From UBA668 sp041918155 (GTDB lineage Bacteria > Actinomycetota > Acidimicrobiia > Acidimicrobiales > Ilumatobacteraceae): a stretch of 64,000 nucleotides of DNA. This document shows, one piece after another, positions 7,437 to 16,169 of this stretch. A program made the position numbers and the translations under genes. The DNA lies in the NCBI GenBank assembly GCA_041918155.1, contig JAYRWH010000067.1:15750-79749 (forward strand), in the 5' to 3' direction. Under the pieces are notes generated by a model. That model was given only the letters and a program-made list of their open reading frames with translations, did no database searches and was not told where the DNA came from. Numbering within the stretch: position 1 is the first letter of the stretch; every line of letters begins with the position of its first letter.

Positions 7437-8633
7437 TCACAGGACGGTCACACCGCGTGGCCGGCGATCGAACTCGGCGTCGACGTTCGCGCGGAGGGTG
7501 GTCGACACCCACAGGTCGACCACGGTCATCGCCATCACCTTTGCGCCGTCGATGACGGCCCGGTCGCCGTCGTCGGCGACTGCCCACTTGGCGAACTCGA
7601 CGCTGTGGATCGGCACACCGTCGGGGGCGACCTTGATCATCGGGTGGATCGAGGGCACGAGATGACTGATATTGCCCATGTCGGTGCTGCCCATCACGCG
7701 GCGCCCGACGGCGAGAGGATCGAGCACCGTGCGGCCCACCGCGGCGGCGTTGGCGACATAGGCCTGCACCATCGGGGCGTTGTCGACCATCTCGGCGTAG
7801 AGGTTGTCGACCCACGCGTGGCTCATCGTGCACCCGCACGCCGTCGCCGCGCTCTCCAGGCAGGTGAACACGCGATCCTTCAACGGTTGCAGCGAGGCGA
7901 CTGTGCCGGCACGCACATACCACTCCATCGCCGTCTCCGCCGGCACGATGTTCGGCTTGTCGCCGGCCTTGGTGAAGATGCCGTGCACGCGTTCGTTGGG
8001 CCGGATGTGCTGGCGCATCGCGGCGACGCCTGTGTAGCCGAGGACCGCGGCGTCGAGCGCATTACGGCCCTCCCATGGGGCTGCCGCGGCGTGGGCCGCC
8101 TTGCCGTGGTACTGCACCTGCAGCTCCTGGATCGCGAGGCAGTCCATGTGGAGCAGGTCGGCATCGGCCGGATGCACCATCATCGCCGCGGCGACGCCGT
8201 CGAATGCGCCCTTGCGCGCCATGCGCACCTTGCCGCCGCCGCCTTCCTCGGCCGGGGTACCCATGATCCGCACCTTCCCGCCGGCCGCCTCGGCCACGAA
8301 CGCCGCCGCAAGGCCGGCGCCGAGGCCGGCGGTGGCGATGATGTTGTGACCGCACGCGTGGCCCACGCCCGGCAGGGCGTCGTACTCGCACAGCACCGCC
8401 ACCTGCGGCCCTTCCCGCCCGGCCGACGAGTCGAACGCCGTTGCCAGGTCGTAGGCGTGGCGCACCGGGGCGATGCCCTCGCGCTCGAGGAAACCGGTGA
8501 GCAATTCGTGGGCGAAGTGCTCCTCGTAGTTCAGCTCAGGGTGGGCATGGATCTGGTGGCTGGCGTCGATGAGGCGGTCGGCGAGCTCGTCGACGCGGTC
8601 GCAGACGGCCTGCTTCAATTCGGCGGTGTCCAT
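7437..8633 (-). CDS. M20-family amidohydrolase (AbgB / PM20D2-like)
   Basis: The 398-residue protein belongs to the M20 metallo-amidohydrolases that cleave N-acyl amino acids or small peptides. Metal-site signatures visible are CEYDALPGVGHACGHN (His of the H-x-C-G-H type), GTPAEEGGGGK (Glu-Glu catalytic pair) and MMVHPAD. The exact CGHN and EEGGGGK forms are typical of aminobenzoyl-glutamate hydrolase-like and PM20D2-like members. No signal peptide is present, so it should be cytoplasmic. ATG 8633 is chosen because a -10 hexamer lies 7 nt upstream; a longer open frame to 8753 lacks support. Confidence 0.88.
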   Translation of the reverse strand: MDTAELKQAVCDRVDELADRLIDASHQIHAHPELNYEEHFAHELLTGFLEREGIAPVRHAYDLATAFDSSAGREGPQVAVLCEYDALPGVGHACGHNIIATAGLGAGLAAAFVAEAAGGKVRIMGTPAEEGGGGKVRMARKGAFDGVAAAMMVHPADADLLHMDCLAIQELQVQYHGKAAHAAAAPWEGRNALDAAVLGYTGVAAMRQHIRPNERVHGIFTKAGDKPNIVPAETAMEWYVRAGTVASLQPLKDRVFTCLESAATACGCTMSHAWVDNLYAEMVDNAPMVQAYVANAAAVGRTVLDPLAVGRRVMGSTDMGNISHLVPSIHPMIKVAPDGVPIHSVEFAKWAVADDGDRAVIDGAKVMAMTVVDLWVSTTLRANVDAEFDRRPRGVTVL

Positions 8634-8640
8634 CGGGTTG

Positions 8641-8646
8641 ACGTTA
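8641..8646 (-). promoter_or_regulatory. -10 TAACGT, leaderless promoter of the M20 gene
   Basis: TAACGT on the minus strand ends 7 nt before the ATG at 8633. Confidence 0.5.
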
Positions 8647-8671
8647 ACAGTGCCTCTCGCGGGTCTGCGTC

Positions 8672-9295
8672 TCACGCGTACGCGACGAGGGCATCGGGCT
8701 CGACAGTGAGCTTCAGCTCGCCGGCCCTGCGCCAGCGCACGCCGTCGACCCACACGTCGAGCGGGCGGGAGAAGGCCACAGTGGCCTGTGCCGCCTGACG
8801 GGCGTCGATCTGGGGGTGCGGCAGGTGGGTGCCGGTGCGTGCCTTCTTGCGGGCCTGTAGGCGGGTGCGCACGCCCATGGCAGCGGCGACGTGGACGAGA
8901 TCGATGCGGCCGTCGTTCGGGTGCGAACGCGGGGCCACGTCGTACTGACCGAGGAACTCAGCGTTCATCGCCAGCAACACCTCGCCGCGCCACCATCCCG
9001 CCCACCCGCGCCGGCGGGCCCCCACGTGGGCGACGGCCCATGTGCGCTCGCCTGCGGCATCGACGCGCACGACGTCGATCGTTGCCTTCGTGACGGTTCC
9101 GGGGAAGCGGCCGGGCGCTCCCCCGCCCATCGTGCGCGCCAGGTCGCCTGCGGCGAAGCCGATCGGGGGCACCTGCGTGCCGCCGGCGCGTGCGACCGCG
9201 ATGGCGGCTCGCGCCGTTGCGTCGGTGGACGCGACCAATAGGTCGCGCGGTGCAGCGACCGCCTCGCCCCACTGCTCACCACGACGAATCGTCAT
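8672..9295 (-). CDS. Diacylglycerol/lipid-kinase-like protein lacking the GGDGT motif
   Basis: The C-terminal two thirds match the YegS/DagK-type lipid kinase fold: PPIGFAAGDLARTMGG corresponds to the usual GT-x-ND-x-AR-x-L segment, and SHPNDGRIDLVHV and VEPDALVAYA match the C-terminal beta domain. At 207 residues it is about 90 shorter than typical, and the nucleotide-binding GGDGT loop is absent; GTAND is changed to AAGDL. It may therefore be non-catalytic. The ATG overlaps the helY stop by 4 bp, so it is the last gene of the tatB-tatC-helY operon. A lipid-kinase gene near tatC/helY is known in other actinobacteria. Confidence 0.7.
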   Translation of the reverse strand: MTIRRGEQWGEAVAAPRDLLVASTDATARAAIAVARAGGTQVPPIGFAAGDLARTMGGGAPGRFPGTVTKATIDVVRVDAAGERTWAVAHVGARRRGWAGWWRGEVLLAMNAEFLGQYDVAPRSHPNDGRIDLVHVAAAMGVRTRLQARKKARTGTHLPHPQIDARQAAQATVAFSRPLDVWVDGVRWRRAGELKLTVEPDALVAYA

Positions 9296-11961
9296 GACGG
9301 AACCCCGCTGCCTGGTTCCCCGGCCGCCTCCGTTTCGGGCTCCACGGTGCTCGACGCAGCAACGACGCCACGGAACAGCCGGTCGGCGGCGTCGCCGGCG
9401 GCTCGCCGAGTCTCGCGCCTGGGGGCCACGATCGCGAATTGGCGCAACAGGTCGATGAGCTGCTTCATCGTGCGCACGAAGTCGCCGCCGGTCATCTCCT
9501 CGGCAGCGACGACCTCGGCGAAGCCCTCCCCGGCCGCCCAGGCGAACGCCACCGCGATGAATGTCGGGTCCGGTGGCCGATGCACGCCGAGACCGGCGGT
9601 CTCCTCGGCGTCCTGTAGGTCGTAGCTGACCTGGGCGATCGATTGCCACCGCCTGCGCACTTCGGGCGAGGGGTACCACGGCGTGGGTGGGGGCTCGGGG
9701 CTGCGGTGCTCGTAGACGAAGATGCTCGCCAGCGCGGCGAGCGCCGCTGGGTCGAGGCCGTCGAGCAGGCCACGGCGCAGGCTCTCGACCACGAGCAGGT
9801 CGCTCTCGTGGAACAGCCTGGCGAGCACCTCCCCGGCATCGGTGAGCGCCCAGCCGTCGGTGTAGCCCCACTCGCGCAGGATGCCGAGCACACGGTCGAA
9901 GTCGCGGGCGACGGACTGGCTGCGGCCACCCACCCTGGTGCGCAACTCCTCCACCTCGCGCGCCGCACGACGGGCTTGGGCGGCCGCCTTGAGGCGATCT
10001 TCGAGGTCGGGGTCCTGCTCCACCGGGTGGCCGTATGGATAGTCGTCCGGTTCGGCGGCCCGGCCACGCCGCCGCCGGGGCGGGTTGGTGACCTCGGCGC
10101 GCTCGAGCCGCGACACCACATGGCGTTGGAAGTCGTTGCGATTGGGGGCGAAGTCGGCGGGCAGCTCGATGCGGCCGATCGGCGTCGGGGTCTCGTCGAA
10201 GTCGGCAACGGTGAGCATCAACACGTCGCGGCGCGTCGTCAGCGTGGTGAGGCGCACACCACCCTTTCGATACGCGCTCGCCAGCACCGCCACCCGGCCG
10301 ACATACCGACCCTTCTCGACGTAGAGGATGTCGCCCGGCTTGACCCTCATCAGCGCCACAGCGATCGGGTCGTCGCGCACGGCCGGGCCCGCCGGCCTGG
10401 GCTCGTCGCGCTCCATCATCCGCCGGTACTCGTCGATGTCGCCGTACGGGCTGGTGGAGCGTGCCACCAGCTCGTCGAGTTGCCGCTGGCGCCGCTCCAG
10501 GCGGGCCTCCAGGCGCACCACCTCGCCGTCTGCCTGGTACTGGGCGAACGACAGGTTGAGCAGGTGGTGGGCCCGTTCGCTCGTGTAGGACCGCACCAGG
10601 TTGGCAGCCATGTTGTACGTGGGCCGGAACGCCGAGTTGAGGTGGAACGAGCGGCTCGCGGCGAGCGCGGCAACCTGGTCGAAGGGCACGAACGGGCTCC
10701 ACAGCACGATCGCATGGCCGAGATCGTCGAGACCGCGCCGACCGGCCCGGCCGGTGAGTTGGGTGTACTCGCCGGGGGTGAGGAAGGTGTGGTGGTCGCC
10801 GGTGAACTTGGTGAGCTTCTCGATCACCACGGTCTTGGCCGGCATGTTGATGCCGACGGCGAGTGTCTCGGTGGCGAAGACCACCTTCACCAGCCCCTCG
10901 GCAAAGCACGCCTCGACGACCTCCTTGAAGGGCGGCACCATGCCCGCGTGGTGGGCCGCCACACCCGCGTCGAGTTGGGCGAGGAACTGGGCGTAGCCGA
11001 GCACCGCGAGGTCGGCCGGATCCATCCCGCCGAGGCGGGCATCGGCGAGTTCGCGGATGCGCTCGCGATCCTCTCCCGTCGTCAGCCGTACGCCCGCGGC
11101 GAGGCACGCCCGCGCCGCCTCGTCGCACTGATTGCGGCTGAAGATGAAGCAGATCAAGGGCAACATCCGCTGCCGGTCAAGCAGCTCCACGACCTCCAGC
11201 CGTGACGGGGTGAACAGCCGGCGGCGAGCTTGCGGCTTGCCCTGTTTCGTCCGGGTCTCACGACCAGCGCGGGCCGCTTCGGTGTCGAGACGCACCGCGT
11301 CGTTGTTCGGCCGGCCTCCCACCAGCACGGGCAACAGGTGCAGCCGTTCGTGGGTACGGTCGCCGATCAGGTACAGGTTGTCAAGGCGCACCGGTCGGCG
11401 GTCCTCGAGGATCGCACGCGTGGCCCCGCGCACGGTCGTGATCCACTCGGCGAGTTCCGTCGCGTTGCTCACCGTCGCGGAGAGGCACACGAGCCGCACC
11501 CGCGGGTCGAGGTGGATGATCACTTCCTCCCACACCGGGCCGCGGTACGCATCCTGCAGGAAGTGCACCTCGTCGAGCACCACCACCCCGAGCCGGTCGA
11601 GCGCGGGGCTGCGCGCGTAGATCATGTTGCGCAGCACCTCGGTGGTCATCACCACGACTGGCGCGTCGGCGTTGATGTTGTTGTCGCCCGTGAGCAAGCC
11701 CACCATCTGCGGCCCGAGCCGGTGCGCGAGGTCGTGGTACTTCTGGTTGGAGAGCGCCTTGATCGGCGCTGTGTAGAACGCTCGCCTGCCATCGGCCACG
11801 GCGGCATCGACCGCGTACTCGGCCACGACCGTCTTGCCACTACCTGTGGGCGCAGCCACGAGCACCGACTCACCGTCGTCGAGCGCGGCCAGCGCCCTCA
11901 ACTGGAAGTCGTCGAGCGGGAACGGGTAATGGGCGATGAGCTCGGCCCGGTCGGCGCGCAC
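9292..11961 (-). CDS. helY: Ski2/Mtr4-like DEAD/DEAH-box RNA helicase HelY
   Basis: This 889-residue superfamily 2 helicase has Walker A APTGSGKT (37-44), DEVH box (130-133), SATVSN (161-166), and motif VI QLTGRAGRRG near 405. A long C-terminal region follows, containing the helical DSHCT-type domain of Ski2/Mtr4 proteins (about 690-870). Actinobacterial HelY is thought to unwind structured RNA; its substrate is not certain. The GTG start is 13 bp after the tatC stop. The tatB-tatC-helY order is the same as in mycobacteria (tatA-tatC-helY), next to the Pup-ligase region. Confidence 0.92.
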   Translation of the reverse strand: MRADRAELIAHYPFPLDDFQLRALAALDDGESVLVAAPTGSGKTVVAEYAVDAAVADGRRAFYTAPIKALSNQKYHDLAHRLGPQMVGLLTGDNNINADAPVVVMTTEVLRNMIYARSPALDRLGVVVLDEVHFLQDAYRGPVWEEVIIHLDPRVRLVCLSATVSNATELAEWITTVRGATRAILEDRRPVRLDNLYLIGDRTHERLHLLPVLVGGRPNNDAVRLDTEAARAGRETRTKQGKPQARRRLFTPSRLEVVELLDRQRMLPLICFIFSRNQCDEAARACLAAGVRLTTGEDRERIRELADARLGGMDPADLAVLGYAQFLAQLDAGVAAHHAGMVPPFKEVVEACFAEGLVKVVFATETLAVGINMPAKTVVIEKLTKFTGDHHTFLTPGEYTQLTGRAGRRGLDDLGHAIVLWSPFVPFDQVAALAASRSFHLNSAFRPTYNMAANLVRSYTSERAHHLLNLSFAQYQADGEVVRLEARLERRQRQLDELVARSTSPYGDIDEYRRMMERDEPRPAGPAVRDDPIAVALMRVKPGDILYVEKGRYVGRVAVLASAYRKGGVRLTTLTTRRDVLMLTVADFDETPTPIGRIELPADFAPNRNDFQRHVVSRLERAEVTNPPRRRRGRAAEPDDYPYGHPVEQDPDLEDRLKAAAQARRAAREVEELRTRVGGRSQSVARDFDRVLGILREWGYTDGWALTDAGEVLARLFHESDLLVVESLRRGLLDGLDPAALAALASIFVYEHRSPEPPPTPWYPSPEVRRRWQSIAQVSYDLQDAEETAGLGVHRPPDPTFIAVAFAWAAGEGFAEVVAAEEMTGGDFVRTMKQLIDLLRQFAIVAPRRETRRAAGDAADRLFRGVVAASSTVEPETEAAGEPGSGVPS

Positions 11962-11974
11962 GATGTCTATCGTG

Positions 11975-12784
11975 TCAGGCCGCTGCGGCTTCGCGTGCGC
12001 GCTTACGCTTCTGCGCGATGCGCCCGATGACGACTGACGCGAAGTAGAAGAGCGTCATCGGACCGGCAAGCGCCATCATCGAGTACGGATCGCCGCTGGG
12101 GGTGATCACCGCAGCGATGACGAAGATGATCACGATCGCGATGCGCCACTGCTTCAGCAAGGTCTGTGGGGTGAGGACGCCAACGAGTTGCAGGAACACG
12201 AGCAGGACCGGGAACAGGAACGTGACACCGAACGCGGCCACCATCAATCCGAACAGGCTGACGTACTTGCTGACCTGAAAGTTGGCCTGCACGTCCTTGC
12301 CGGCCCACGAGATGAGGAAGTCCAGAGCAGGCGTCAGTGTCCAGTAGGCGACGAACGAACCGAGGGCGAACAGCAGGATCGAGGAGATGATGAAGGGAAC
12401 GGCGTACTTCTTCTCCTTCGCATGCAACGCCGGCACGACGAAGCGCCAGATCTGCCACAGGAGAACCGGCATGGCAAGGATGATGCCGCCGTAGGTACAG
12501 ATCGACAGGCGTGTGGAGAAGCCTTCCAGCGGCCCGAGGAAGCCGAGCTTGCCGCTGCAGTTGAGGCTCGGCTTCTCCTCGCACAGCCGCACGTAGGGCT
12601 TGGTGATGAACCGCAGCACCTGGTCGTAGAACGCCAGCAGCACGATGATGCCGACCACAACGGCGAGCACCGAACGAATGATGCGGGTGCGCAGTTCGGC
12701 CAGGTGCTCGGTGAGCGTCATCCGGTCGTCGGGTGTCTTGAGTTGCGGCGCCTTCTTCTTGTCGCCGCGCGCGAGCAGCCTCAT
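11975..12784 (-). CDS. tatC: Sec-independent protein translocase TatC
   Basis: TatC is the twin-arginine signal receptor in the membrane. The 269-residue protein shows the conserved N-terminal MTLTEHLAELRTRIIRS segment, six hydrophobic helices, and PSGDP before the last helices (VITPSGDPYSM). Glu in the cytosolic N-region and the LEGF-type loop (GPLEGFSTRL) are present. The ATG overlaps the tatB stop by 4 bp. Confidence 0.95.
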   Translation of the reverse strand: MRLLARGDKKKAPQLKTPDDRMTLTEHLAELRTRIIRSVLAVVVGIIVLLAFYDQVLRFITKPYVRLCEEKPSLNCSGKLGFLGPLEGFSTRLSICTYGGIILAMPVLLWQIWRFVVPALHAKEKKYAVPFIISSILLFALGSFVAYWTLTPALDFLISWAGKDVQANFQVSKYVSLFGLMVAAFGVTFLFPVLLVFLQLVGVLTPQTLLKQWRIAIVIIFVIAAVITPSGDPYSMMALAGPMTLFYFASVVIGRIAQKRKRAREAAAA

Positions 12785-13197
12785 TCGGCGGCCTCTTCGG
12801 CAGCGTCCTCGCCCTGAACGCGCTTGGCGCGGGCCGAGGGGTTGCCGAAGTTGAGCGTCGTCTCACGCTGAACGGCGGACTTGGGTCGCGACGGCGAATC
12901 GATCGCCGGGGCGGCGGGAGCCTTGCCGTCGGCCGCGGCGGCGTCGGGTTCGGCGTCGGGTTCGGCGTCGAAGTCGAAGTTCGCCGCACTCCGCAAGGCG
13001 TCGGCGGTGCTCCTCATCTCGCGCATCGGCTCGTCGAGCGCCGAACGCAGCTCACCCTGGAAGCCGTTGGCCACCTTCCGGAACTCGGCGTAGGTGCGTC
13101 CGAACTTCCGGATGGCGTCGGGCAGCTTTTCGGGGCCGAGCACCACCAGTGCGATCAGCAGCAAGAAGACGAGTTCGCTGCCTTGGATGTTGAACAC
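12781..13197 (-). CDS. tatB: Sec-independent protein translocase TatB/TatA-type protein
   Basis: The 138-residue protein has the single N-terminal helix with the hallmark LVFLLLIALVVLGPEKLPDA, then an amphipathic helix (residues 25-70) and an acidic, Ala/Pro-rich disordered tail. The Glu early in the helix (GSELVF) and the long tail favour TatB over TatA. Only one TatA/B-type gene is in the window, so a separate TatA should lie elsewhere. GTG 13197 is supported by a leaderless -10. Confidence 0.88.
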   Translation of the reverse strand: MFNIQGSELVFLLLIALVVLGPEKLPDAIRKFGRTYAEFRKVANGFQGELRSALDEPMREMRSTADALRSAANFDFDAEPDAEPDAAAADGKAPAAPAIDSPSRPKSAVQRETTLNFGNPSARAKRVQGEDAAEEAAE

Positions 13198-13204
13198 GGC
13201 GCCG

Positions 13205-13210
13205 AGTCTA
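13205..13210 (-). promoter_or_regulatory. -10 TAGACT, leaderless promoter of tatB-tatC-helY
   Basis: TAGACT on the minus strand ends 7 nt before the GTG at 13197 and would drive the four-gene Tat/helicase operon. Confidence 0.5.
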
Positions 13211-13234
13211 GGCGGATCGTGTCATCATCCGGGG

Positions 13235-13951
13235 GTGCAGCAGCGCCTTCCCTCGCTCCTCCCCCGCCCGATCGCCTTCGCCCATCGCGGGGCCAGGGCG
13301 TACCTCCCGGAGAACACGATCGAGGCGTTCGGCCTGGCCCTCGAGCAGGGAGCCACAGGCCTGGAGAGCGACGTGTGGATCACCGCCGACGGGGTGCCGG
13401 TGCTCGATCACGATGGCCTCGTGCGCCGCTCGTTCGGCAAAGGCCGGCCCATCGCCGGCGTGGCGCGAACGGAGCTACCCGAACACATTCCCAGCCTCAA
13501 CGAGCTCATGGATGCCTGCGGCACGAACTACGACTTCTCCCTCGACCTGAAAGATCCCGGCGCGGGGCAACGGGTGATCGATGTCGTGCGCGAGGCGGCC
13601 CCTGAGTTCCTGCCCAGGCTGTGGCTGTGCTCGCCGGTGTGGGAGTCCTTGCTTCCCCTGCGCGGGCACGGGGCCCGCCTCGTCGACAGCACCAGGCTGG
13701 CGCACATCAAGGAGGGGCCTGAGCGGCGCGCGGCGACGCTCGCGGCGCAGGGCATCGACGCGATCAACCTGCACCACACCGACTGGAACGGCGGGCTCGT
13801 CGCTCTGTTCCACCGCTTCGAGCGGGTCGCGTTCGGGTGGGATATGCAGTACGAGCACGTGCTCGCCACCGGACTGCAGATCGGTCTCGACGGCGTCTAC
13901 TGCGACTCGCCCGATCGGATGATGGCCGTGATGCGCGAGATGGTCGGCTGA
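13235..13951 (+). CDS. Glycerophosphodiester phosphodiesterase family protein
   Basis: GDPD enzymes split glycerophosphodiesters into glycerol-3-phosphate and an alcohol with a divalent metal. In this 238-residue protein FAHRGARAYLPENT holds the first catalytic His and Glu-Asn, LESDVWITADG the metal acids, and VLDHDG the second His. FSLDLKD and VYCDSPD complete the TIM barrel. There is no signal peptide, so it is probably cytoplasmic. The GTG at 13235 is taken because homology begins at once after it; longer frames run into the tatB antisense. Confidence 0.88.
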   Translation: MQQRLPSLLPRPIAFAHRGARAYLPENTIEAFGLALEQGATGLESDVWITADGVPVLDHDGLVRRSFGKGRPIAGVARTELPEHIPSLNELMDACGTNYDFSLDLKDPGAGQRVIDVVREAAPEFLPRLWLCSPVWESLLPLRGHGARLVDSTRLAHIKEGPERRAATLAAQGIDAINLHHTDWNGGLVALFHRFERVAFGWDMQYEHVLATGLQIGLDGVYCDSPDRMMAVMREMVG

Positions 13952-13959
13952 CGCGAGCG

Positions 13960-14613
13960 CTACAGCCAGCGCCAGTTGCCCGCGGGCCAGATCACCACGA
14001 ACGCGCGGCCGATGATGTCGTCGTAGCTGATCGGCCCGAGATCGCGGCTGTCTTTCGACCAGTTGCGGTTGTCGCCCATCACGAACACAGTGTGCTCGGG
14101 AACCGTGCGTTCTGGCTGGTCGTTGCCGCACTGGCCTGGCTTCACCATGGTGGAGTCGAGGTACGGCTCGACCAACTTGCGGCCATCGACGTACAGCACA
14201 CAGGCGGTGTACTCGACGGTCTCGCCCGGCAGGGCGACGACCCGCTTGATGAGGTCGCGCTCGCCGATCGACTCGATCGTCTTCAGTACGACCACGTCGC
14301 CCCGGCGCGGATCGTGCATCCGGTAGCTCAGCTTGTTGACGAGCACCCGGTCGCCGTCGTGCAAAGTGCTGTACATCGACGTGCCGGACACGGCGAACTG
14401 CTGCAACACGTAGGCGCGCACGAGCAGGGCAGCGCCGACGGCAACCACGATGACGATGATCCACTCGAGCCACGCGTTGCCCTTGCGCTTGGGTCGTTGC
14501 TTGCTCGCAGTGGCTGACGGCGCATCGTCGACGACGACCGTTTCGATCAACTGCGTACCGCCCGACGGCTCCGCGCCACCGGTGTCGGAAGGCCGGAACA
14601 GGTCGTCGGACAT
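13960..14613 (-). CDS. lepB: Signal peptidase I
   Basis: LepB removes signal peptides from exported proteins at the outer face of the membrane. In 217 residues it has a hydrophilic N-terminus (1-47), one membrane helix (48-67), the nucleophile Ser79 in SGTSMYSTL and the general base Lys123 in DLIKRVVALPGE. The MGDNRNWSKDSR box E follows. The usual Pro after Ser-Met is replaced by Tyr-Ser, a minor deviation. It lies between pafA and the phosphodiesterase gene and has its own leaderless promoter. Confidence 0.95.
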   Translation of the reverse strand: MSDDLFRPSDTGGAEPSGGTQLIETVVVDDAPSATASKQRPKRKGNAWLEWIIVIVVAVGAALLVRAYVLQQFAVSGTSMYSTLHDGDRVLVNKLSYRMHDPRRGDVVVLKTIESIGERDLIKRVVALPGETVEYTACVLYVDGRKLVEPYLDSTMVKPGQCGNDQPERTVPEHTVFVMGDNRNWSKDSRDLGPISYDDIIGRAFVVIWPAGNWRWL

Positions 14614-14621
14614 CGGCGCAC

Positions 14622-14627
14622 ACGCTA
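14622..14627 (-). promoter_or_regulatory. -10 TAGCGT, leaderless promoter of lepB
   Basis: TAGCGT on the minus strand ends 8 nt before the ATG at 14613. Confidence 0.5.
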
Positions 14628-14672
14628 GCGGTCGCGTCGGGCCAACGGCGGGCAGCCGCGTCAGCGAGCGCG

Positions 14673-16031
14673 TCAGAGCGACGCGATCAGCTTCTCGACT
14701 CGCTCATCGCGACTGCGGAAGGGGTCCTTGCAGAGCACCGTGCGTTGCGCCTGGTCGTTCAGCTTCAGGTGCACCCAGTCGACGGTGTAGTCGCGCTTGC
14801 GCTCCTTGGCGCGCTTGATGAATTCACCCCGTAACCGAGCGCGGGTGGTTTGAGGCGGGGTCTCGACCGCAGCCTCGATGTCCGAGTCGAGGCACATCCG
14901 CTCGACCATGCCACGGTCCTGCAACTTGTAGAACGGGCTGCGGTCGCGCGAGATGTCGTGGTACTGCAGATCGAGCAGTTGCACCCGGGCATCCCCGAGC
15001 GGCAGCTGGTGGCGGGCGCGAAACGCCTCGATGAGACGATATTTGATCACCCAATCGACCTCGCGGTCGAGCTTCAGCGGATCGTTCTCGATCGTGCTGA
15101 CACAGTGCTCCCACATCTCGAGCGCCTTCTGTTCGAGCGGGGGGAAGCCTTTCGCGTCCGCGTACCGCAAGGCGCGGTCGAGGTATTCGCGTTGGATGTC
15201 GAGGGCGCTGACCTCGCGACCGTTGGCAAGTCGCACCTTGCGCCGGCAGGTCGGGTCGTGGGAGATGTCGCGGATGGCGCGGATCGGGTTCTCCAGCGTC
15301 ATATCGCGCAACACGACGGCAGGATCCTCCAGCATGCGCAGCATGCACGCGGCAGCGCCCACCTTCACGAACGTGGTGTACTCGCTCATGTTGCTGTCGC
15401 CAACGATGACGTGCAGCCGGCGGTATTTCTCGGCGTCGGCGTGAGGTTCGTCGCGGGTGTTGATGATCGGGCGGCTGCGCGTGGTGGCGCTGCTGACTCC
15501 CTCCCAGATGTGCTCGGCGCGCTGCGCCATGGAGAACACCGCGCCACGTGCCGTCTGGTGCACTTTGCCGGCTCCGGCATAGATCTGGCGGCTGATGAGG
15601 AACGGGATGAGCACCTCGGCGTAGTGCGCCATGTCGTCGGCACGGCTGGTGAGGAAGTTTTCGTGACAGCCGTAGCTGTTGCCGGCCGAGTCGGTGTTGT
15701 TCTTGAACAGGTAGATCGTGCCGCGAATACCCTCTTCGCGCAGGCGCTGCTCGGCAGACTGCAACAAGCTCTCCAGGATGCGTTCGCCCGCCTTGTCGTG
15801 TACGACGAGGTCGTAGAGGCTGTCGCACTCGGGGGTCGCGTACTCGGGGTGCGAACCCACGTCGAGGTACAGGCGGGCGCCGTTCTGCAGGAACACATTG
15901 CTGCTGCGACCCCAGCTGACGACCTTGCGGAACAGGTAGCGGGCGACCTCATCGGGGCTCAGCCGTCGCTGGCCGCGCAGGGTGCACGTCACGCCGTATT
16001 CGTTCTCCAGGCCGTAGATGCGGCGTTCCAT
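14673..16031 (-). CDS. pafA: Pup-protein ligase PafA
   Basis: PafA uses ATP to join the C-terminal Glu of Pup to lysines of target proteins. The 452-residue product has the glutamine-synthetase-like fold: RIYGLENEYGV with the metal-binding Glu of GLENEYG, the FLQNGARLYLDVGSHPEYAT segment with the catalytic Asp, NNTDSAGNSYGCHEN, and RPIINTRDEPH. Its length equals that of Mycobacterium tuberculosis PafA. ATG 16031 is chosen because homology starts there and a -10 hexamer is 6 nt upstream. The neighbouring cassette (16051-17285) separates it from prcA. No pafB or pafC regulator genes follow. Confidence 0.97.
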   Translation of the reverse strand: MERRIYGLENEYGVTCTLRGQRRLSPDEVARYLFRKVVSWGRSSNVFLQNGARLYLDVGSHPEYATPECDSLYDLVVHDKAGERILESLLQSAEQRLREEGIRGTIYLFKNNTDSAGNSYGCHENFLTSRADDMAHYAEVLIPFLISRQIYAGAGKVHQTARGAVFSMAQRAEHIWEGVSSATTRSRPIINTRDEPHADAEKYRRLHVIVGDSNMSEYTTFVKVGAAACMLRMLEDPAVVLRDMTLENPIRAIRDISHDPTCRRKVRLANGREVSALDIQREYLDRALRYADAKGFPPLEQKALEMWEHCVSTIENDPLKLDREVDWVIKYRLIEAFRARHQLPLGDARVQLLDLQYHDISRDRSPFYKLQDRGMVERMCLDSDIEAAVETPPQTTRARLRGEFIKRAKERKRDYTVDWVHLKLNDQAQRTVLCKDPFRSRDERVEKLIASL

Positions 16032-16037
16032 GCGCGC

Positions 16038-16043
16038 ACCGTA
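16038..16043 (-). promoter_or_regulatory. -10 TACGGT, leaderless promoter of pafA at the cassette border
   Basis: TACGGT on the minus strand ends 6 nt before the pafA ATG. The -35 position would fall inside the 20-bp repeat array of the adjacent cassette, so the cassette may influence pafA transcription. Confidence 0.5.
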
Positions 16044-16051
16044 GCGCACCA

Positions 16052-16110
16052 CCGGTGCGAGTGGGTGGCCGCCGGTGCGAGTGGCATGTCGCCGGTGCGA
16101 GTGGCTCGCG
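16052..16110. repeat. Left 20-bp periodic array of cassette 1
   Basis: Three copies of CCGGTGCGAGTGG start at 16052, 16072 and 16092, exactly 20 bp apart, with variable 7-bp spacers. The phase continues into the palindrome at 16118. The reverse complement CCACTCGCACCGG matches the right-hand array. Confidence 0.9.
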
Positions 16111-16117
16111 CGCACCC

Positions 16118-16154
16118 GAGTATGTGATGACACCCTGGGTGCCTTCACCCACTC
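16118..16154. repeat. Left 37-bp palindrome of cassette 1
   Basis: Two 18-bp arms (GAGTATGTGATGACACCC and GGGTGCCTTCACCCACTC) surround a single T, with four mismatches between arms. It differs from the right copy at four positions when aligned directly. It lies 16 bp downstream of the cassette gene's stop and could also act as a hairpin terminator, although no T-run follows. Confidence 0.9.
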
Positions 16155-16169
16155 GAAAGCCGGAGGAGC

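Noticed and set aside
5763..8798. A 1011-codon open frame on the plus strand
   Set aside because: It lies antisense to the well-supported ThyX-like and M20 genes and shows no family pattern. Long antisense frames are expected at this GC content.
16052..16110. A short CRISPR array
   Set aside because: Repeats are 13 bp with 7-bp spacers, mirrored on the other side of the gene, and no cas genes are present.
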